Shown here in pieces: positions 31,308-41,687 of a stretch of 64,000 nt of DNA. Under the pieces are notes generated by a model. The model was given only the letters and a program-made list of their open reading frames with translations. It searched no databases and was not told where the DNA came from. The position numbers and the translations under genes were made by a program. Within the stretch, counting starts at the first letter, position 1, and each line of letters opens with the position of its first letter. This DNA comes from Microcella humidisoli (GTDB lineage Bacteria; Actinomycetota; Actinomycetes; Actinomycetales; Microbacteriaceae). The stretch lies in contig NZ_CP101497.1 in assembly GCF_024362325.1 (NCBI RefSeq), positions 868,001-932,000 on the forward strand. Reading direction: 5' to 3'.

Positions 31308-31873
31308 CAGATGTGGATCGCCGGGTCGACGAGGAAGCCGTCGGCCCCCGTGCCGCGTGCGCCGCGGTCGAGGGGGCGGGAGGTCGCGGGGATGCCGGTC
31401 GCGACGGAGTCGGCCGGAACATCCTTCGTCACGAGGGCGAGGGCGCCGATCTGCGAACGATCGCCGATCGTGACCGGGCCGAGCACGGTGGCGTTGGCAC
31501 CGATGAGCACGCCGTTGCCGACCGTCGGGTGGCGCTTGCCCTTCTCGAGGCTGCGGCCGCCGAGCGTGACGCCGTGGTACAGCATGACGTCATCGCCGAT
31601 CTCGGCCGTCTCTCCGATGACGACGCCCATGCCGTGGTCGATGAAGAGGCGCTTGCCGATCGTCGCCCCGGGGTGAATCTCGATGCCCGTCCACCACCGC
31701 GCGCCCTGCGCGACCATGCGGCCGAGCAGCTTGAACCCGTGCCGCCACAACCAGCTCGCGATGCGATGCCACCACACGGCGTGCAGCCCCACCGAGGTCA
31801 GGAAGACCTCGAGGCCCGAGCGCGCGGCGGGGTCGCGCAATCGGGCGGTGCGGATGTCCTCCCGCATGCCCAT
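31307..31873 (-). CDS. cysE: serine O-acetyltransferase
   Basis: 188 residues, left-handed beta-helix of hexapeptide repeats ([52 protein letters not shown]). Acetylates L-serine with acetyl-CoA. The catalytic His is in IDHGMG. It is the short form without the long N-terminal helical domain of the E. coli enzyme. It sits directly after cysK with no gap and overlaps the SulP start. Confidence 0.94.
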   Translation of the reverse strand: MGMREDIRTARLRDPAARSGLEVFLTSVGLHAVWWHRIASWLWRHGFKLLGRMVAQGARWWTGIEIHPGATIGKRLFIDHGMGVVIGETAEIGDDVMLYHGVTLGGRSLEKGKRHPTVGNGVLIGANATVLGPVTIGDRSQIGALALVTKDVPADSVATGIPATSRPLDRGARGTGADGFLVDPAIHI

Positions 31874-32809
31874 CTACGCGCGCAGGTCGTCGTAGAGCAC
31901 GCTCGACAGGTACCGCTCGCCGTAGCTCGCCACGATGACGACGATCGTCTTTCCGGCGTTCTCGGGGCGCTTCGCCAGCTCGACGGCGGCGTGCACCGTG
32001 GCGCCCGACGAGATGCCGGCGAGGATGCCCTCCTCCGCCGAGAGACGACGGGCCATGCTGACGGCCTGCTCGATGTTCACGTCGATGACCTCGTCGTAGA
32101 CCTCGCGGTCGAGCACGGCGGGCACGAAGTTGGCGCCGATGCCGGCGATCTTGTGCGGGCCGGGGGCGCCGCCGTTGAGGATGGGGCTCTCGAGGGGCTC
32201 AACCGCAACGACCTGCAGGCCGGGCTTCTGCTCTTTCAGATACTGACCCGTGCCCGTGATGGTGCCGCCCGTGCCCACGCCCGCAACGAAGATGTCGACG
32301 GCGCCGTCGGTGTCGTTCCACACCTCGGGGCCGGTCGTGCGGCGGTGAATCTCGGCGTTCGCCGCGTTCTCGAACTGGCGGGCGAGCACCGTGCCGGGGC
32401 GCTCGGCGACGATCTTCTCGGCGGCTGCGACGGCGCCCTTCATGCCCTCGCTGCCCGGCGTGAGGATGAGCTCGGCGCCATAGGCCTTGAGCAGCATCTT
32501 GCGCTCGTTGCTCATGGTCTCGGGCATCGTCAGCACGGTCTTGTAGCCGCGCGCCGCGCCGATCATGGCCAGGGCGATGCCCGTGTTGCCGCTCGTCGCC
32601 TCGACGATCGTGCCGCCGGGCGTGAGCTCGCCGCTCTTCTCGGCAGCCTCGACGATCGCGAAGCCGAGGCGGTCTTTGACGCTCGCCGAGGGGTTGTAGA
32701 ACTCGAGCTTGGCGAGCACCGTCGCGCCCGCGCCGTCGGTGACCGTGTTGAGCGTGACGAGCGGAGTGTTGCCGAACACCTGCGTGATGTCGGAGTAGAT
32801 GCGAGCCAT
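31874..32809 (-). CDS. cysK: cysteine synthase A (O-acetylserine sulfhydrylase)
   Basis: 311 residues, PLP enzyme. Lysine for the Schiff base is Lys45 in [11 protein letters not shown]; the substrate loop TSGNTG follows, as does the phosphate-binding GTGGTITG. Makes cysteine from O-acetylserine and sulfide. ATG at 32809 chosen for homology and an AGGAGACC ribosome site. First gene of cysK-cysE-SulP. Confidence 0.97.
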   Translation of the reverse strand: MARIYSDITQVFGNTPLVTLNTVTDGAGATVLAKLEFYNPSASVKDRLGFAIVEAAEKSGELTPGGTIVEATSGNTGIALAMIGAARGYKTVLTMPETMSNERKMLLKAYGAELILTPGSEGMKGAVAAAEKIVAERPGTVLARQFENAANAEIHRRTTGPEVWNDTDGAVDIFVAGVGTGGTITGTGQYLKEQKPGLQVVAVEPLESPILNGGAPGPHKIAGIGANFVPAVLDREVYDEVIDVNIEQAVSMARRLSAEEGILAGISSGATVHAAVELAKRPENAGKTIVVIVASYGERYLSSVLYDDLRA

Positions 32810-32926
32810 GAGGGTCTCCTCGGTGAGGCTGGTCGTGTCGGCCGCCGTCGGCAGGCCGCGTTCCAGGGTACGGGGGCGCGCCGTTCGGCGCGCGATTGTG
32901 ACGCGAAGGCGCCACGGAAGACAACG

Positions 32927-32960
32927 ACGGCGGGGCGGGAGTATTCCCCCGCCCCGCCGT
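32927..32960 (-). terminator. terminator of the nuclease/5'-nucleotidase gene
   Basis: A 13-bp GC-rich stem (32927-32939 with 32948-32960, ACGGCGGGGCGGG against its complement) closes an 8-base loop 12 bp after the stop of the giant gene. On the minus strand it is followed by CGTTGTCTTC. It separates that gene from cysK. Confidence 0.8.
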
Positions 32961-32972
32961 TGGTGGTGACCG

Positions 32973-35900
32973 CTAGAAGACGAACACCGGAACCGGAACC
33001 AGCGTGGTCGACCCGCGCACGGCATCCGTGCCCGCGAATTGCGCGGTCAGCAGGTGGATGCCCCGCCCGAGCCCGCTGATCGCCAGCGTGCCCCGGCCGC
33101 CGTCGCCGGCCTCGAGCTCGATCGTGCCGACGACGCGGCCGCGGTCGAGCACGGAGACCGTTCCGACCGGCTCGACACCCTCGGCGACAACCTGCACCGT
33201 GTAGGTGACCGTGCCCCGCGTGGTGGTGAACAGCCGGTCAGGAGCGCCGACCGTGAGCGAGCGCGCGGCCGTGACCGCGCGATCGTTGCTCGTGGCGGTC
33301 ACCGAGGCGAAGCCCTCAGCGCTCGCCGTGACCTGCACCGAGAGGCGCGCACCGGCATCGGCGGCGGTCACCCGGTAGGTCGCGGCGGTCGCACCCTCGA
33401 TCGGCGCCCCGTCGCGCAGCCACTGGTAGCTGCGCTCGACGTCGTCGACCGAGAAGCGGCCGCCGTCAGTGCGCAGCGTGCGGCCCACGACGGCACCGCC
33501 CTGCAGGCGGGGGTCGCGCTCGACCGTGATCTGCTCAAGCTGCGTGGTGATCTCGAACGGCACGGTCGCCTCGGTGCCGTTGTCGGGCACCGTGATGACG
33601 AGCTGCTGGGCTCCGCTGATGCCCTCGGGCACCGTGAACGTGACGGTCGCGCGGCCGGTCTCATCGGTGCGACCGACGATCGTCGCATCGATCGGCGCCG
33701 AACCGAGCACCTCGCCGCCGAGGCTCACGAGCACCTCGGCCTCGCGGTCGCCCTGATTGGTGAACAGCAGCGAGCTGAGCGCGAGCGTGACCTCGTCGCC
33801 GGCGGAGTAGCCGTCGGCGTCGGGGGCGCTGATCGCGACACCGACCGAGCGCTGCGCGAGGTCGGGGCTCACGGGCGAGAACTCGCCCACGTAGTCGACG
33901 AACGCCTGCAGGTCGATCCGGCCCGAGTCGGCGCGCTGCGTGCCCTGCGCCAGGGTGGCGAAGTTGTCGCCGCCTGCCGCGAGGAACGAGTTCACCACGG
34001 TGCGGATCTGCTGATCCGCGGCCACCGGCACGCCGTTGAGCAGCATCGTGCCGATGCGCTCGCCGCGCGGCTTCGTCGGGTCGTAGTCGTAGGTGAGCGA
34101 CTCCGAGACGCCGAGCTTGAGGAACGGACGGCTGCTGCCGTCGGGCTGCCACTGCTGCTCGAGCACCGAGCGCAGCTGCGCACCCGTGAGCGTCATCACC
34201 ACGAGGGTGTTGGCGAACGGCTGCACGTTGGCGGCCTCACGGAAGGTGAGGTTGCCCGCCGGGTCGAGCGCACCGCTCGAGACGTAGAGCAGGTTGGCGC
34301 GCAGGCCGCCCGGGTTCATGAGCGCGAGCTCGGTTCCCAGGTCTTGCGTGGCCCACAGCTGCGCGTCGGCGACGACGTTGCCGAGCGTCGACTCCGCACC
34401 GCGGTTCTCGTTCTGCGCGCCGTTCTGGCCCGTGAAGTCGATGCCGCGGAGGAAGTCGTCGGTGATCGCACCGAGGCTCTCGTTGCCGGCGACGGCCGCG
34501 AAGGCGACCGCGTCGGCCACGATCGCCGCGATCTCCGGGTCGGGCTGCGCGGCGCCCACGAGCGGCTTGACGCCGGCCGTGATGCTCAGCAGCTCGTTCG
34601 ACCGGGGGTCGACCGCGAGCTCGAGGTGACCGTAGGCCTCGCCGTACTGCCCGCCCTGGATGAGCGGCATGACCTCGTCGGTGCCCGGAACCGGAACCTC
34701 GAGGTCGTACTGCAGGTGGGTGTGGCCCGACACGACCGCATCGACCTTGCCGAGCACGCCCGTGATGAGGTCGCCGAACTCGGTGTCGCCCGTGGCGGCC
34801 TCGAGCGTCGTCGTCGGGGCACCCTCGTGCGCGATGAGGATGACGACATCCGCCTCGCCGTTCGCCGCGTCGCCGTCTTGCAGCTGGTCAGCCACGCGCA
34901 CCGCGGCGGCCGTCATGTCGCCGAAGTCGAGCGTCGCGATGCCCGTCGGGCTCACGAGGGAGGGCATGCTCTCGGTGAGCACACCGATGAAGCCGATGTC
35001 GACGCCGTCGACCTCGATCACCTCGTACTCCTGGTACGCGGGGGTCTGCGTGCCCTTCTCGTAGATGTTCGCGCCGAGGTAGGGGAAGTCGGAGTTCGGG
35101 ATGACCCGATCATCGACGTCGGCCCGGCCCTGGTCGAACTCGTGGTTGCCGAGCGCGCTGAGGTCGAGCCCCATCGCGTTGAGGGCGTCGAGCGTGGGCT
35201 CGTCGTTCTGGATGAACGAGGTGAACGTCGACGCGCCGATGCTGTCGCCCGCCGAGATGAACAGGGTGTTCGGGTTGGCGGCGCGCGTCGCCTCGACGAG
35301 CCCGCCGAGCACGGCGACGCCCGCGGCCGGCGGTGCGGCCTCGAGTCGGCCGTGCAGGTCGTTGATCGTCAGGATGTCGATCTCGACGGGCGGGGGCGTC
35401 GTGCTGAGGCCGACGACCACGGGGTCGTGGTCGCTCGAGCGGTAGGGGCTCGACGGGTCGACCGCGGCGCCGAAGTAGCCGCGCTCACTCCACTCGGCGG
35501 CGTTGATGGCCCAGACCCCGGCACCCGTGACCTGCGCGGTGAGCGCGGGGCTCGCGAGGGCGTGGTCGAGCGAGCCGAGCTCGCCGTCGAACGTGTAGGT
35601 GTACTGGCCGTCGGTGCGGTCGGCGACGAGGTCGCTCCAGCCCGCGTCGGTGAAGACCTCGATCGGGTCCTCTTCGCTGTAGGCGTTGAAGTCGCCGAGC
35701 AGCAGCACGTGCTCGCTGCGCTCCGCGTCGTCGGCCAGGTCCTCAGCGAAGGCCTTGAGCGCCTGCGCCTGCTCGACGCGCTCGGCGTTGAATCGGCCTT
35801 GACCGTCGGCGGGCTCGGCTCCCGAGCCGCTCTTCGACTTGAAGTGGTTGGCGACGACCGTGAAGACGAAGCCGTCGGCGTCGAAGGTCTGGGCGATCGG

Positions 35901-37256
35901 CTCGCGCGCGATGTCCCACACGGTCTCGTCGATCTGCGTCGCGCTCGCGCCGATCGGGTCGACGGACGCGGTGCGGTAGATGATCGCGTTGGTGATCGCG
36001 TCGACGATGGCCGCGTCCGTGAGTGCGGCGGGGGTGGGCACGAAGCTCCAGGTTCCCGCTCCCGCATCGGCGTTGAGCGCATCGACGAGCGCGTCGAGCG
36101 CCTCGTCGACCGGCTCGCCGAGCTTCACCGAGTTCTCGATCTCTTGCAGCGCCACGACGTCGGCGTCGAGGCCGTTGATCGCCGCAACGATCTTCGACTG
36201 CTGCGCGGCGAACTGCTCGGCCGTGTCGGCTCCGCGGGCGTCGGCATTCTCGCTCGGGAGCGTCGTGAAGTAGTTGAAGACGTTGTAGGCCGCGACGCGC
36301 ACGTCGCCCCCGACCGCCGGCGGGCTGGCCGGCCGCTCACCGCGGGCATCGAAGCCCGCGACCTGCGCGGCGGGCCCGGTGCTCGTGATGGGCAACTGCG
36401 GCTGCAGGCGCCAGTCGTCGAAGCCGAAGCTCAGCACCATGCCGCCGGCCGGGAACTCGACGGCGTCGCCGAGGCGCACCACGTCGCCCGCCGTGAAGTA
36501 AGGCTGCTCGCCCACGTGGGCGGGGTTGCTGATCTGCGCGTTGTACCCGTCGTCGAGCAGCAGGCGCGCCGCGCGGTTGGCCGCAGCGAGAGCGGTGGCC
36601 TCGGGCCCGGCTCCGATCTGCTCGGTGCTCTTGACGGCGAGCTGCCCGGGGCTGAGCCACAGGGTGCCGAAGTTTCCGAGCTGGTGGGTCGAGGAGACGA
36701 GGTAGTCGCCGGTGGGTGCGACGAGCATCCCTTCGAGGGCTTCGCGCTGCGAGCCGACGACGCTCGTCGGCAGCGGCGCGGGGGCGGGCACGGACACGCC
36801 CGACTCGACGAGCGTGATGGCGCCGGCGGCGCTCGCCGTCACCTGGGTGAGGCCGTTGAACTCGCTCACCGGGCCGGTCACCTCGACGAGGTCGCCGATG
36901 GCGACGCTCGGGTTGGCGCTGTTGAGGAAGACGAAGAGGGCATCGGATGCTCCGGGCGTCGCGTCATCAGCGCCACCCGATCCCTGCGTCTGGATGTAGA
37001 GGCCGCGGTAGGCGGCGCTGCCGCGCAGGTCGGCGGTGACGACGCCGCGCACGGTGACGACGGTGCCGGTGGCGAGCGGCGACGCGGATCCGGTGCCCTG
37101 CACGTCGGCGATCGCGACCGGCTCGGCCGAGGCCGGCACGGCCGTCAGTGTGACGAGGCCGAGCGCGACGGCGAGCGCGGTCGACATGGCGGCGGTGCGC
37201 CGGAAGGCGGTGCCGGGCGCGACGATGCGATGACCGCCTGGAGTGGAAAACGGCAT
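32973..37256 (-). CDS. giant secreted protein: ExeM/NucH-type nuclease fused to UshA-type 5'-nucleotidase
   Basis: 1427 residues. Signal peptide (about 1-44, ending VPASAEP), an OB/lamin-like N-terminal region (about 45-290), and an endonuclease/exonuclease/phosphatase domain (about 318-632: [41 protein letters not shown]). A calcineurin-type phosphoesterase follows (about 642-870: [25 protein letters not shown]), then a 5'-nucleotidase C-terminal domain (about 905-1090) and two Ig-like repeats to the end. It would cut extracellular DNA and dephosphorylate the nucleotides, releasing phosphate and nucleosides. No LPXTG anchor, so probably released or wall-bound through the Ig-like domains. This fusion occurs in relatives. 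It has its own promoter with palindromes and its own terminator. Confidence 0.9.
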   Translation of the reverse strand: MPFSTPGGHRIVAPGTAFRRTAAMSTALAVALGLVTLTAVPASAEPVAIADVQGTGSASPLATGTVVTVRGVVTADLRGSAAYRGLYIQTQGSGGADDATPGASDALFVFLNSANPSVAIGDLVEVTGPVSEFNGLTQVTASAAGAITLVESGVSVPAPAPLPTSVVGSQREALEGMLVAPTGDYLVSSTHQLGNFGTLWLSPGQLAVKSTEQIGAGPEATALAAANRAARLLLDDGYNAQISNPAHVGEQPYFTAGDVVRLGDAVEFPAGGMVLSFGFDDWRLQPQLPITSTGPAAQVAGFDARGERPASPPAVGGDVRVAAYNVFNYFTTLPSENADARGADTAEQFAAQQSKIVAAINGLDADVVALQEIENSVKLGEPVDEALDALVDALNADAGAGTWSFVPTPAALTDAAIVDAITNAIIYRTASVDPIGASATQIDETVWDIAREPIAQTFDADGFVFTVVANHFKSKSGSGAEPADGQGRFNAERVEQAQALKAFAEDLADDAERSEHVLLLGDFNAYSEEDPIEVFTDAGWSDLVADRTDGQYTYTFDGELGSLDHALASPALTAQVTGAGVWAINAAEWSERGYFGAAVDPSSPYRSSDHDPVVVGLSTTPPPVEIDILTINDLHGRLEAAPPAAGVAVLGGLVEATRAANPNTLFISAGDSIGASTFTSFIQNDEPTLDALNAMGLDLSALGNHEFDQGRADVDDRVIPNSDFPYLGANIYEKGTQTPAYQEYEVIEVDGVDIGFIGVLTESMPSLVSPTGIATLDFGDMTAAAVRVADQLQDGDAANGEADVVILIAHEGAPTTTLEAATGDTEFGDLITGVLGKVDAVVSGHTHLQYDLEVPVPGTDEVMPLIQGGQYGEAYGHLELAVDPRSNELLSITAGVKPLVGAAQPDPEIAAIVADAVAFAAVAGNESLGAITDDFLRGIDFTGQNGAQNENRGAESTLGNVVADAQLWATQDLGTELALMNPGGLRANLLYVSSGALDPAGNLTFREAANVQPFANTLVVMTLTGAQLRSVLEQQWQPDGSSRPFLKLGVSESLTYDYDPTKPRGERIGTMLLNGVPVAADQQIRTVVNSFLAAGGDNFATLAQGTQRADSGRIDLQAFVDYVGEFSPVSPDLAQRSVGVAISAPDADGYSAGDEVTLALSSLLFTNQGDREAEVLVSLGGEVLGSAPIDATIVGRTDETGRATVTFTVPEGISGAQQLVITVPDNGTEATVPFEITTQLEQITVERDPRLQGGAVVGRTLRTDGGRFSVDDVERSYQWLRDGAPIEGATAATYRVTAADAGARLSVQVTASAEGFASVTATSNDRAVTAARSLTVGAPDRLFTTTRGTVTYTVQVVAEGVEPVGTVSVLDRGRVVGTIELEAGDGGRGTLAISGLGRGIHLLTAQFAGTDAVRGSTTLVPVPVFVF

Positions 37257-37287
37257 GACGAAGAGTCCCCCCTGAGTGAAACAACGT

Positions 37288-37324
37288 CAGATGTAGACAC
37301 ATCTGTTTACCCCCGAATGGGGGT
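37288..37324. promoter_or_regulatory. two palindromes in the promoter of the nuclease/5'-nucleotidase gene
   Basis: CAGATGT-N4-ACATCTG (37288-37305) and ACCCCC-GAAT-GGGGGT (37309-37324) are both perfect and three bases apart, 31-68 bp upstream of the ATG. They are good operator candidates, perhaps for phosphate or nutrient control. No PhoP-type direct repeats were recognised. Confidence 0.5.
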
Positions 37325-37445
37325 CACCCGGCCGACTCTAGACGACGATGCGCGCGCGCGTCGAGTGCTCACATGAGTGGTCGACGATTCGTTGCTCGGC
37401 GTTCACCCGCGCGACCTGCGAAGATCGACGCGGGAGGTGCGCGAC

Positions 37446-38450
37446 GTGCTCACTGTGGTTCTCGGGCTCGCGGGCGCGCTCGTCTACGGCGCTGCCGACT
37501 TCTTCGGCGGTCTGGCCGCGCGACGCATCTCGGCCCTTCGCGTGACCGCGGTCGGCGCCCTGTCGGGCGTTGTGCTGCTGATCGCCGGCACGCTCGTGGT
37601 GCCCGGGCGCTGGTCGCCCGAGGCTCTGCTGTGGGGCGGGATCTCGGGCGTGACGGGCGCCGCCGCCATCGCGCTGCTCTACGCGTGCCTCGCGATCGGG
37701 CCGATGAGCATCCTGTCGCCCCTGACGGCCGTGACCTCGGCGATCGTTCCGCTCACGTGGGGGCTCGTCACGGGCGCCGAGCTCGGAGCGATCGCATACC
37801 CGGCCTTCGCGCTCGCCCTCGTGGCCGTCGTTCTCGTGGGCTTCGTGCCCGCGAAGGAGGCGGTGCGCCCCACGCTTCCCGGCCTGCTCATGGCGACGGT
37901 CTCGGGCGTGCTGATCGGCGCGTTCTACATCCTCATCGACCAGACGCCCGACGACAGCGGACTCGTGCCCCTCGTCGCCAACCGCACCGTGAACGCCACG
38001 ATCATGATCACGCTCATCGTCGTGCTGGCGGTCATCGCGGGCCGACGTCACGTGCGGGCGACGGATGCTCCGCTCGCCGTGCTCGACGGAGCCCACGGAG
38101 CACCGCACGCCCTCGGGGCCGCGCCGGCCCGGCCTGCGTCTGCACCTGCACCTGCGGCTGCACCCGCGCGCGACGGGCTGCTGCGCGCGAGCGCGGCCGC
38201 TCTGCGCGGCGGATGGCGGGGCGGGTTCGTGCTCGCCGTCGGCTGCGGACTGCTCGACGCGATCGCCAACATCATCGTGCTCGTCGGCCTGCGGGTCGGC
38301 GATCTGACGATCGTCTCGGTGCTGACGGCGCTCTACCCGGCCGGCACGATCCTGCTCGCCGCGGTCGTGCTGCGCGAGCGCATCGCGCGGCTGCAGTGGG
38401 TGGGCCTGGGGCTCGCGCTCGCGGCGAGCGCGATGCTCGCGGCGGCCTGA
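37446..38450 (+). CDS. EamA/DMT-family membrane transporter
   Basis: 334 residues with ten helices in two EamA halves (LVYGAADFFGGLAARRI at the start, LTALYPAGTILLAAVVLRE at the end). A polar Ala/Pro-rich loop at about 205-255 separates the halves. Likely exports or imports a small metabolite; substrate unknown. GTG at 37446 chosen because GGAGGT lies 7 bp upstream and the first helix follows; an in-frame GTG at 37377 would add a non-membrane tail. Confidence 0.85.
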   Translation: MLTVVLGLAGALVYGAADFFGGLAARRISALRVTAVGALSGVVLLIAGTLVVPGRWSPEALLWGGISGVTGAAAIALLYACLAIGPMSILSPLTAVTSAIVPLTWGLVTGAELGAIAYPAFALALVAVVLVGFVPAKEAVRPTLPGLLMATVSGVLIGAFYILIDQTPDDSGLVPLVANRTVNATIMITLIVVLAVIAGRRHVRATDAPLAVLDGAHGAPHALGAAPARPASAPAPAAAPARDGLLRASAAALRGGWRGGFVLAVGCGLLDAIANIIVLVGLRVGDLTIVSVLTALYPAGTILLAAVVLRERIARLQWVGLGLALAASAMLAAA

Positions 38451-38487
38451 GCGCGGCGGCGCGCCGCCGGACGCCGCGGCCGCGGCT

Positions 38488-38533
38488 GCAGCGCCCAGCG
38501 TTGCTCGGCGGCAGCGCCCAGCGTTGCTCGGCG
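38488..38533 (+). repeat. 23-bp tandem repeat, two copies
   Basis: The 23-bp unit GCAGCGCCCAGCGTTGCTCG plus GCG occurs exactly twice (38488-38510, 38511-38533), with a truncated third copy. Non-coding, in the gap between the EamA gene and the helicase terminal region. Confidence 0.85.
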
Positions 38534-38562
38534 GCAGCGGCGTGGGTGTTCCCCTGATTCGT

Positions 38563-38624
38563 TCCCGAATTGTAGGAAGTGTCGACGACTCGGTCGCGCC
38601 AGTCTCCTTCAATTCGGGAGTCTG
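38563..38624. repeat. inverted copies of a dispersed CCCGAATTGAAGGA repeat
   Basis: TCCCGAATTGTAGGAA (38563-38578) and its near complement CTCCTTCAATTCGGGA (38604-38619) form an inverted repeat with 25 bp between. The right copy, extended to 38624, is identical over 20 bases (38605-38624) to 54538-54557. The left copy shares AGGAAGTGTCGACGA with the 54541 region apart from two bases. It may act as a terminator between convergent genes or be a small mobile palindrome. Confidence 0.75.
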
Positions 38625-38711
38625 CCGAGAGATGCACGTCGGGGCCGGCGCGCGGGGGCGCGACCGGCCCCATCGAGGTGGTGTCGAGAAGGCGCTGCCG
38701 AGAAGGCGGTG

Positions 38712-40997
38712 CTAGAGCGCGGCGAGGCGGTCGAGGAACGCGTCGCCGACACGCACCTCGGTGGTCTCGGCCTCGATCTCGGCGCGCTCGAGCAGCTCGC
38801 CGAAGCGGCGGGCGCGCGGGCGCGTGATGAGCGTGACGACCGTGCCGACCTTGCCCGCGCGGCCCGTGCGGCCCGAGCGGTGCAGGTAGGTCTTGTACTC
38901 GTCGGGCGCGTCGGCCTGAATGACGAGCGAGATGTCGTCGACGTGGATGCCCCGGGCCGCGACATCCGTCGCCACCAGTACGTTCACCCGACCGCTCGTG
39001 AGCTTCTCGAGGTTGCGCGTGCGGCGTGCCTGGTTGAGGTCGCCGTGCAGGCTGACGGCCGGAATGCCGGCGTCGTCGAGCTGGTCGGCGAGCTCTTCGG
39101 CGAACGCACGAGTGCGCGCGAAGATCAGCGTCTTGCCATCGCCGGCCGCGAGCTGCTCGATGATGCCGCGCTTCTCGCGCTGGTCGACGAGCAGCACCTT
39201 GTGGTCGATCGTTGACGACTCCTGGTCCTCGCCGGCCACCTCGTAGACGGCGGGCTTGTCGAGGAACTCGGTGACGAGGCTTGCGACACCCGAGTCGAGC
39301 GTGGCCGAGAACAGCAGGCGCTGCCCGTTCGGCCGCGTACGACGGATGATGCGCTGCACGGGCTCGAGGAACCCGAGCTCGCACATGTGGTCGGCCTCGT
39401 CGAGCACGACGATCTCGATCTGGCTGAGGTCGAGGCGACCCTGCTCGATGAGGTCTTCGATGCGACCGGGCGTTCCGATGATGATGTCGACACCGCGCTG
39501 CAGCGCACCGACCTGGCGGCCCTGCGGCACGCCGCCGTAGATCTGTGTCGTGAAGAGTCCGACGCTGCGGGCGATCGGCTGGACGGTGCGGTCGATCTGC
39601 AGCGCCAGTTCTCGCGTCGGCGCCAGGATGAGCGCGCGCGGCGCGCGGCCCATCTGACGCTTCTTGCCCCCGCCGTTCTCCATCAGTCGCTCGACCAGGG
39701 GAGCCCCGAACGCGATCGTCTTGCCCGACCCGGTGCGGCCGCGGCCGAGCACATCCTTGCCCGCGAGCACGTCGGGGATCGTCGCGGCCTGGATCGGGAA
39801 GGGAGCGCTCGCGCCCTGCTCCTCGAGCTCGCGCACGATGTTGGCGCCGAGGCCGAGGTCGGCGAAGGTGACGCCCTCGACGTCGGTCGCGAGCACGGCG
39901 TCGGCCGTCAGGCGGTCGAGCACGACGTCGTCGACCTTGGCGGCCTTCGCGTCGCGGCTCGGGTAGAAGCTCGACTCGCGGCGCTCGGTCGGGCGCTCGT
40001 CGCGATCGAACGAACGGGCCGGACGCGCATCGCGATCGAACGAACGCGGGGCGCGGTCGTCACGGGTCGGACGGGCGTCGCGGTCGTACGAGCGCGGGGC
40101 ACGGTCGTCACGATCGAAGGAGCGCGCGGGACGCGCGTCCCGGTCGAACGAGCGCGGGGCACGGTCGTCGCGATCGAACGAGCGCGCGGGACGCGCATCC
40201 CGATCGAACGAACGCGGGGCGCGGTCGTCACGCGCGGGACGCGCATCGCGGTCGTACGAACGCGCGGGGCGCCCGGTGCTGGCGGCGCCGGTCTGCGGGC
40301 GCCAGTCGGGACGGTGGGTCGCGCGGCCGGTGCCGGTTCGGGGGGCGCCGTCGCGCGAGTCGCCGTCACGCGCGGGGCGGGCCGGGCGGCCGCCGGTCGC
40401 GGCGGCGCGGAAGCCGCGGTCGTTGCTGTACCGGTCATCGCGAGCCGGACGCGCGGCACGGTCATCGCGAGCCGGACGCGCGGCACGGTCATCGCGGGCC
40501 GGACGGCCGGTGCGGTCGTCGCGCTGCGGGCGCGCGTCGCGGTCGAACGAGCGCGCCGGGCGCGCGTCGCGGTCGAACGAGCGCGGTGCGCGGTCGTCGC
40601 GCGCGGGGCGAGCCCCTCGGTCGTCGCGGGCCGGACGGCCGGTGCGGTCGTCCCGCTGCGGCCGCGCATCGCGGTCGTACGAGCGGGCAGGGCGCGCATC
40701 GCGATCGAAGGACCGCGGGGCGCGATCGTCGCGCGCCGGGCGGGCAGCCCGATCGTCGCGCGCCGGGCGATCGTCGCGCTCGGGGCGCGCGCGCTCGGGG
40801 GCGTGCCCGCGGTCGACGCGCTCGTCGCGGCTCCAGCGCGCCTTCTTCTCGGGCGCGGCGGCCTCGTCGGGGCGGTAGCCGCGGTGCTTGGGGCTGCGGG
40901 ATCCGGGCGCGGCGGCGCGGGACGCGGCCGATCGCGGGGCAGCGGAACGGGAATTCTGGGGCGCGCGCGCAGCGCCGCCCTTGTTGTTCTGAGGCAT
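38712..40997 (-). CDS. DEAD-box RNA helicase with long Arg/Asp repeat N-terminus
   Basis: 761 residues. The first 350 are disordered; residues about 68-340 repeat RSFDRDARPAR, RDDRAPRSF and RDDRTGRPAR units more than 20 times. The helicase core then runs from about 375: Q-motif FPIQAATIPD, Walker A RGRTGSGKT (about 419-427), DEAD in VLDEADHMCELGF, SAT in LFSATLD, and motif VI HRSGRTGRAGK. Probable RNA chaperone or ribosome/decay helicase. Charge-patterned repeats of this kind drive RNA binding and phase separation in other helicases (family knowledge, inferred here). The start is MPQNNKGG with an AGAAAGAACC ribosome region; the long upstream in-frame extension has no codon support. Confidence 0.93.
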   Translation of the reverse strand: MPQNNKGGAARAPQNSRSAAPRSAASRAAAPGSRSPKHRGYRPDEAAAPEKKARWSRDERVDRGHAPERARPERDDRPARDDRAARPARDDRAPRSFDRDARPARSYDRDARPQRDDRTGRPARDDRGARPARDDRAPRSFDRDARPARSFDRDARPQRDDRTGRPARDDRAARPARDDRAARPARDDRYSNDRGFRAAATGGRPARPARDGDSRDGAPRTGTGRATHRPDWRPQTGAASTGRPARSYDRDARPARDDRAPRSFDRDARPARSFDRDDRAPRSFDRDARPARSFDRDDRAPRSYDRDARPTRDDRAPRSFDRDARPARSFDRDERPTERRESSFYPSRDAKAAKVDDVVLDRLTADAVLATDVEGVTFADLGLGANIVRELEEQGASAPFPIQAATIPDVLAGKDVLGRGRTGSGKTIAFGAPLVERLMENGGGKKRQMGRAPRALILAPTRELALQIDRTVQPIARSVGLFTTQIYGGVPQGRQVGALQRGVDIIIGTPGRIEDLIEQGRLDLSQIEIVVLDEADHMCELGFLEPVQRIIRRTRPNGQRLLFSATLDSGVASLVTEFLDKPAVYEVAGEDQESSTIDHKVLLVDQREKRGIIEQLAAGDGKTLIFARTRAFAEELADQLDDAGIPAVSLHGDLNQARRTRNLEKLTSGRVNVLVATDVAARGIHVDDISLVIQADAPDEYKTYLHRSGRTGRAGKVGTVVTLITRPRARRFGELLERAEIEAETTEVRVGDAFLDRLAAL
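39978..40796 (-). repeat. coding tandem repeat of the helicase Arg/Asp tail
   Basis: Imperfect 27-33 bp units encoding RSFDRDARPAR/RDDRAPR alternate across 819 bp. They are in frame and largely synonymous, so the repeat evolves as coding sequence. Unit-number variation among strains is expected. Confidence 0.85.
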
Positions 40998-41222
40998 GGT
41001 TCTTTCTGGGGTAACGCAAGGTGCTTCGTCGGCGCGCACGCCGCGATCCCAGGCATTCGTAGGCTGGGGGCCGTCACAACTCGAGGTGATTTCCGCACCG
41101 CCGATCGGCGGGGGAATACCGGCCCGGAGACGCACACGTTCACGGGGCAACCCCCGCTTCGTCTCTAGCCGACCCTTCAGGGTACCCGACGCACGCCCCG
41201 ACGGGCATATTCTGGGCGCATC

Positions 41223-41681
41223 GTGACCACCGTGACCGTCGAAGACCCTCGCCAGCCCGAGATCGAGGCGATGCTGCGGGCCGGTGACGCCTACGCTCTG
41301 AGCCTCTACCCGGCCGACAGCTGCTACATGCTCGACCTCGACGAGCTGACCGCCGAGGGGGTGACCGTGTTCGTCGCGCGCGACGGCGCGGGCACGGCGA
41401 CCGGCATGGCGGCGCTCGTGAATCGGGGCGACGCGACAGGCGAGCTGAAGCGACTGTTCGTGGCCGAGAACGGGCGCGGTCAGGGCGTCGCAACGGCGGT
41501 GATGGATGCTCTCGAGGCGGCCGCGCGCGCGCAGAGCATCCACACCCTGCAGTTGGAGACCGGCCCGAAGCAGCTGGCCGCGATCGCGCTCTACGAGCGG
41601 CGCGGCTACCACCACATCGAGAACTTCGGGCCCTATGTGGGCGACGAGTTCAGCGTGTGCATGGAGAAGCCGCTCACCTAG
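41223..41681 (+). CDS. GNAT family N-acetyltransferase
   Basis: 152 residues. The acetyl-CoA site ELKRLFVAENGRGQGVATAVM is typical, followed by AIALYERRGYHHIENFGPY. GTG start just after a short intergenic region. Acetyl acceptor unknown. Confidence 0.9.
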   Translation: MTTVTVEDPRQPEIEAMLRAGDAYALSLYPADSCYMLDLDELTAEGVTVFVARDGAGTATGMAALVNRGDATGELKRLFVAENGRGQGVATAVMDALEAAARAQSIHTLQLETGPKQLAAIALYERRGYHHIENFGPYVGDEFSVCMEKPLT

Positions 41682-41687
41682 CGCGGC

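Noticed and set aside
33039..37376. A very long open frame on the plus strand opposite the nuclease/nucleotidase gene
   Set aside because: It is the antisense shadow of a high-GC gene: low-complexity Arg/Val/Asp composition, no domains, no ribosome site. The same applies to long frames opposite katG, recQ, the RND gene and the glycosidases.
39978..40796. Possible CRISPR array or satellite
   Set aside because: The repeats are in frame, vary synonymously and encode the helicase tail; there are no spacers and no cas genes.
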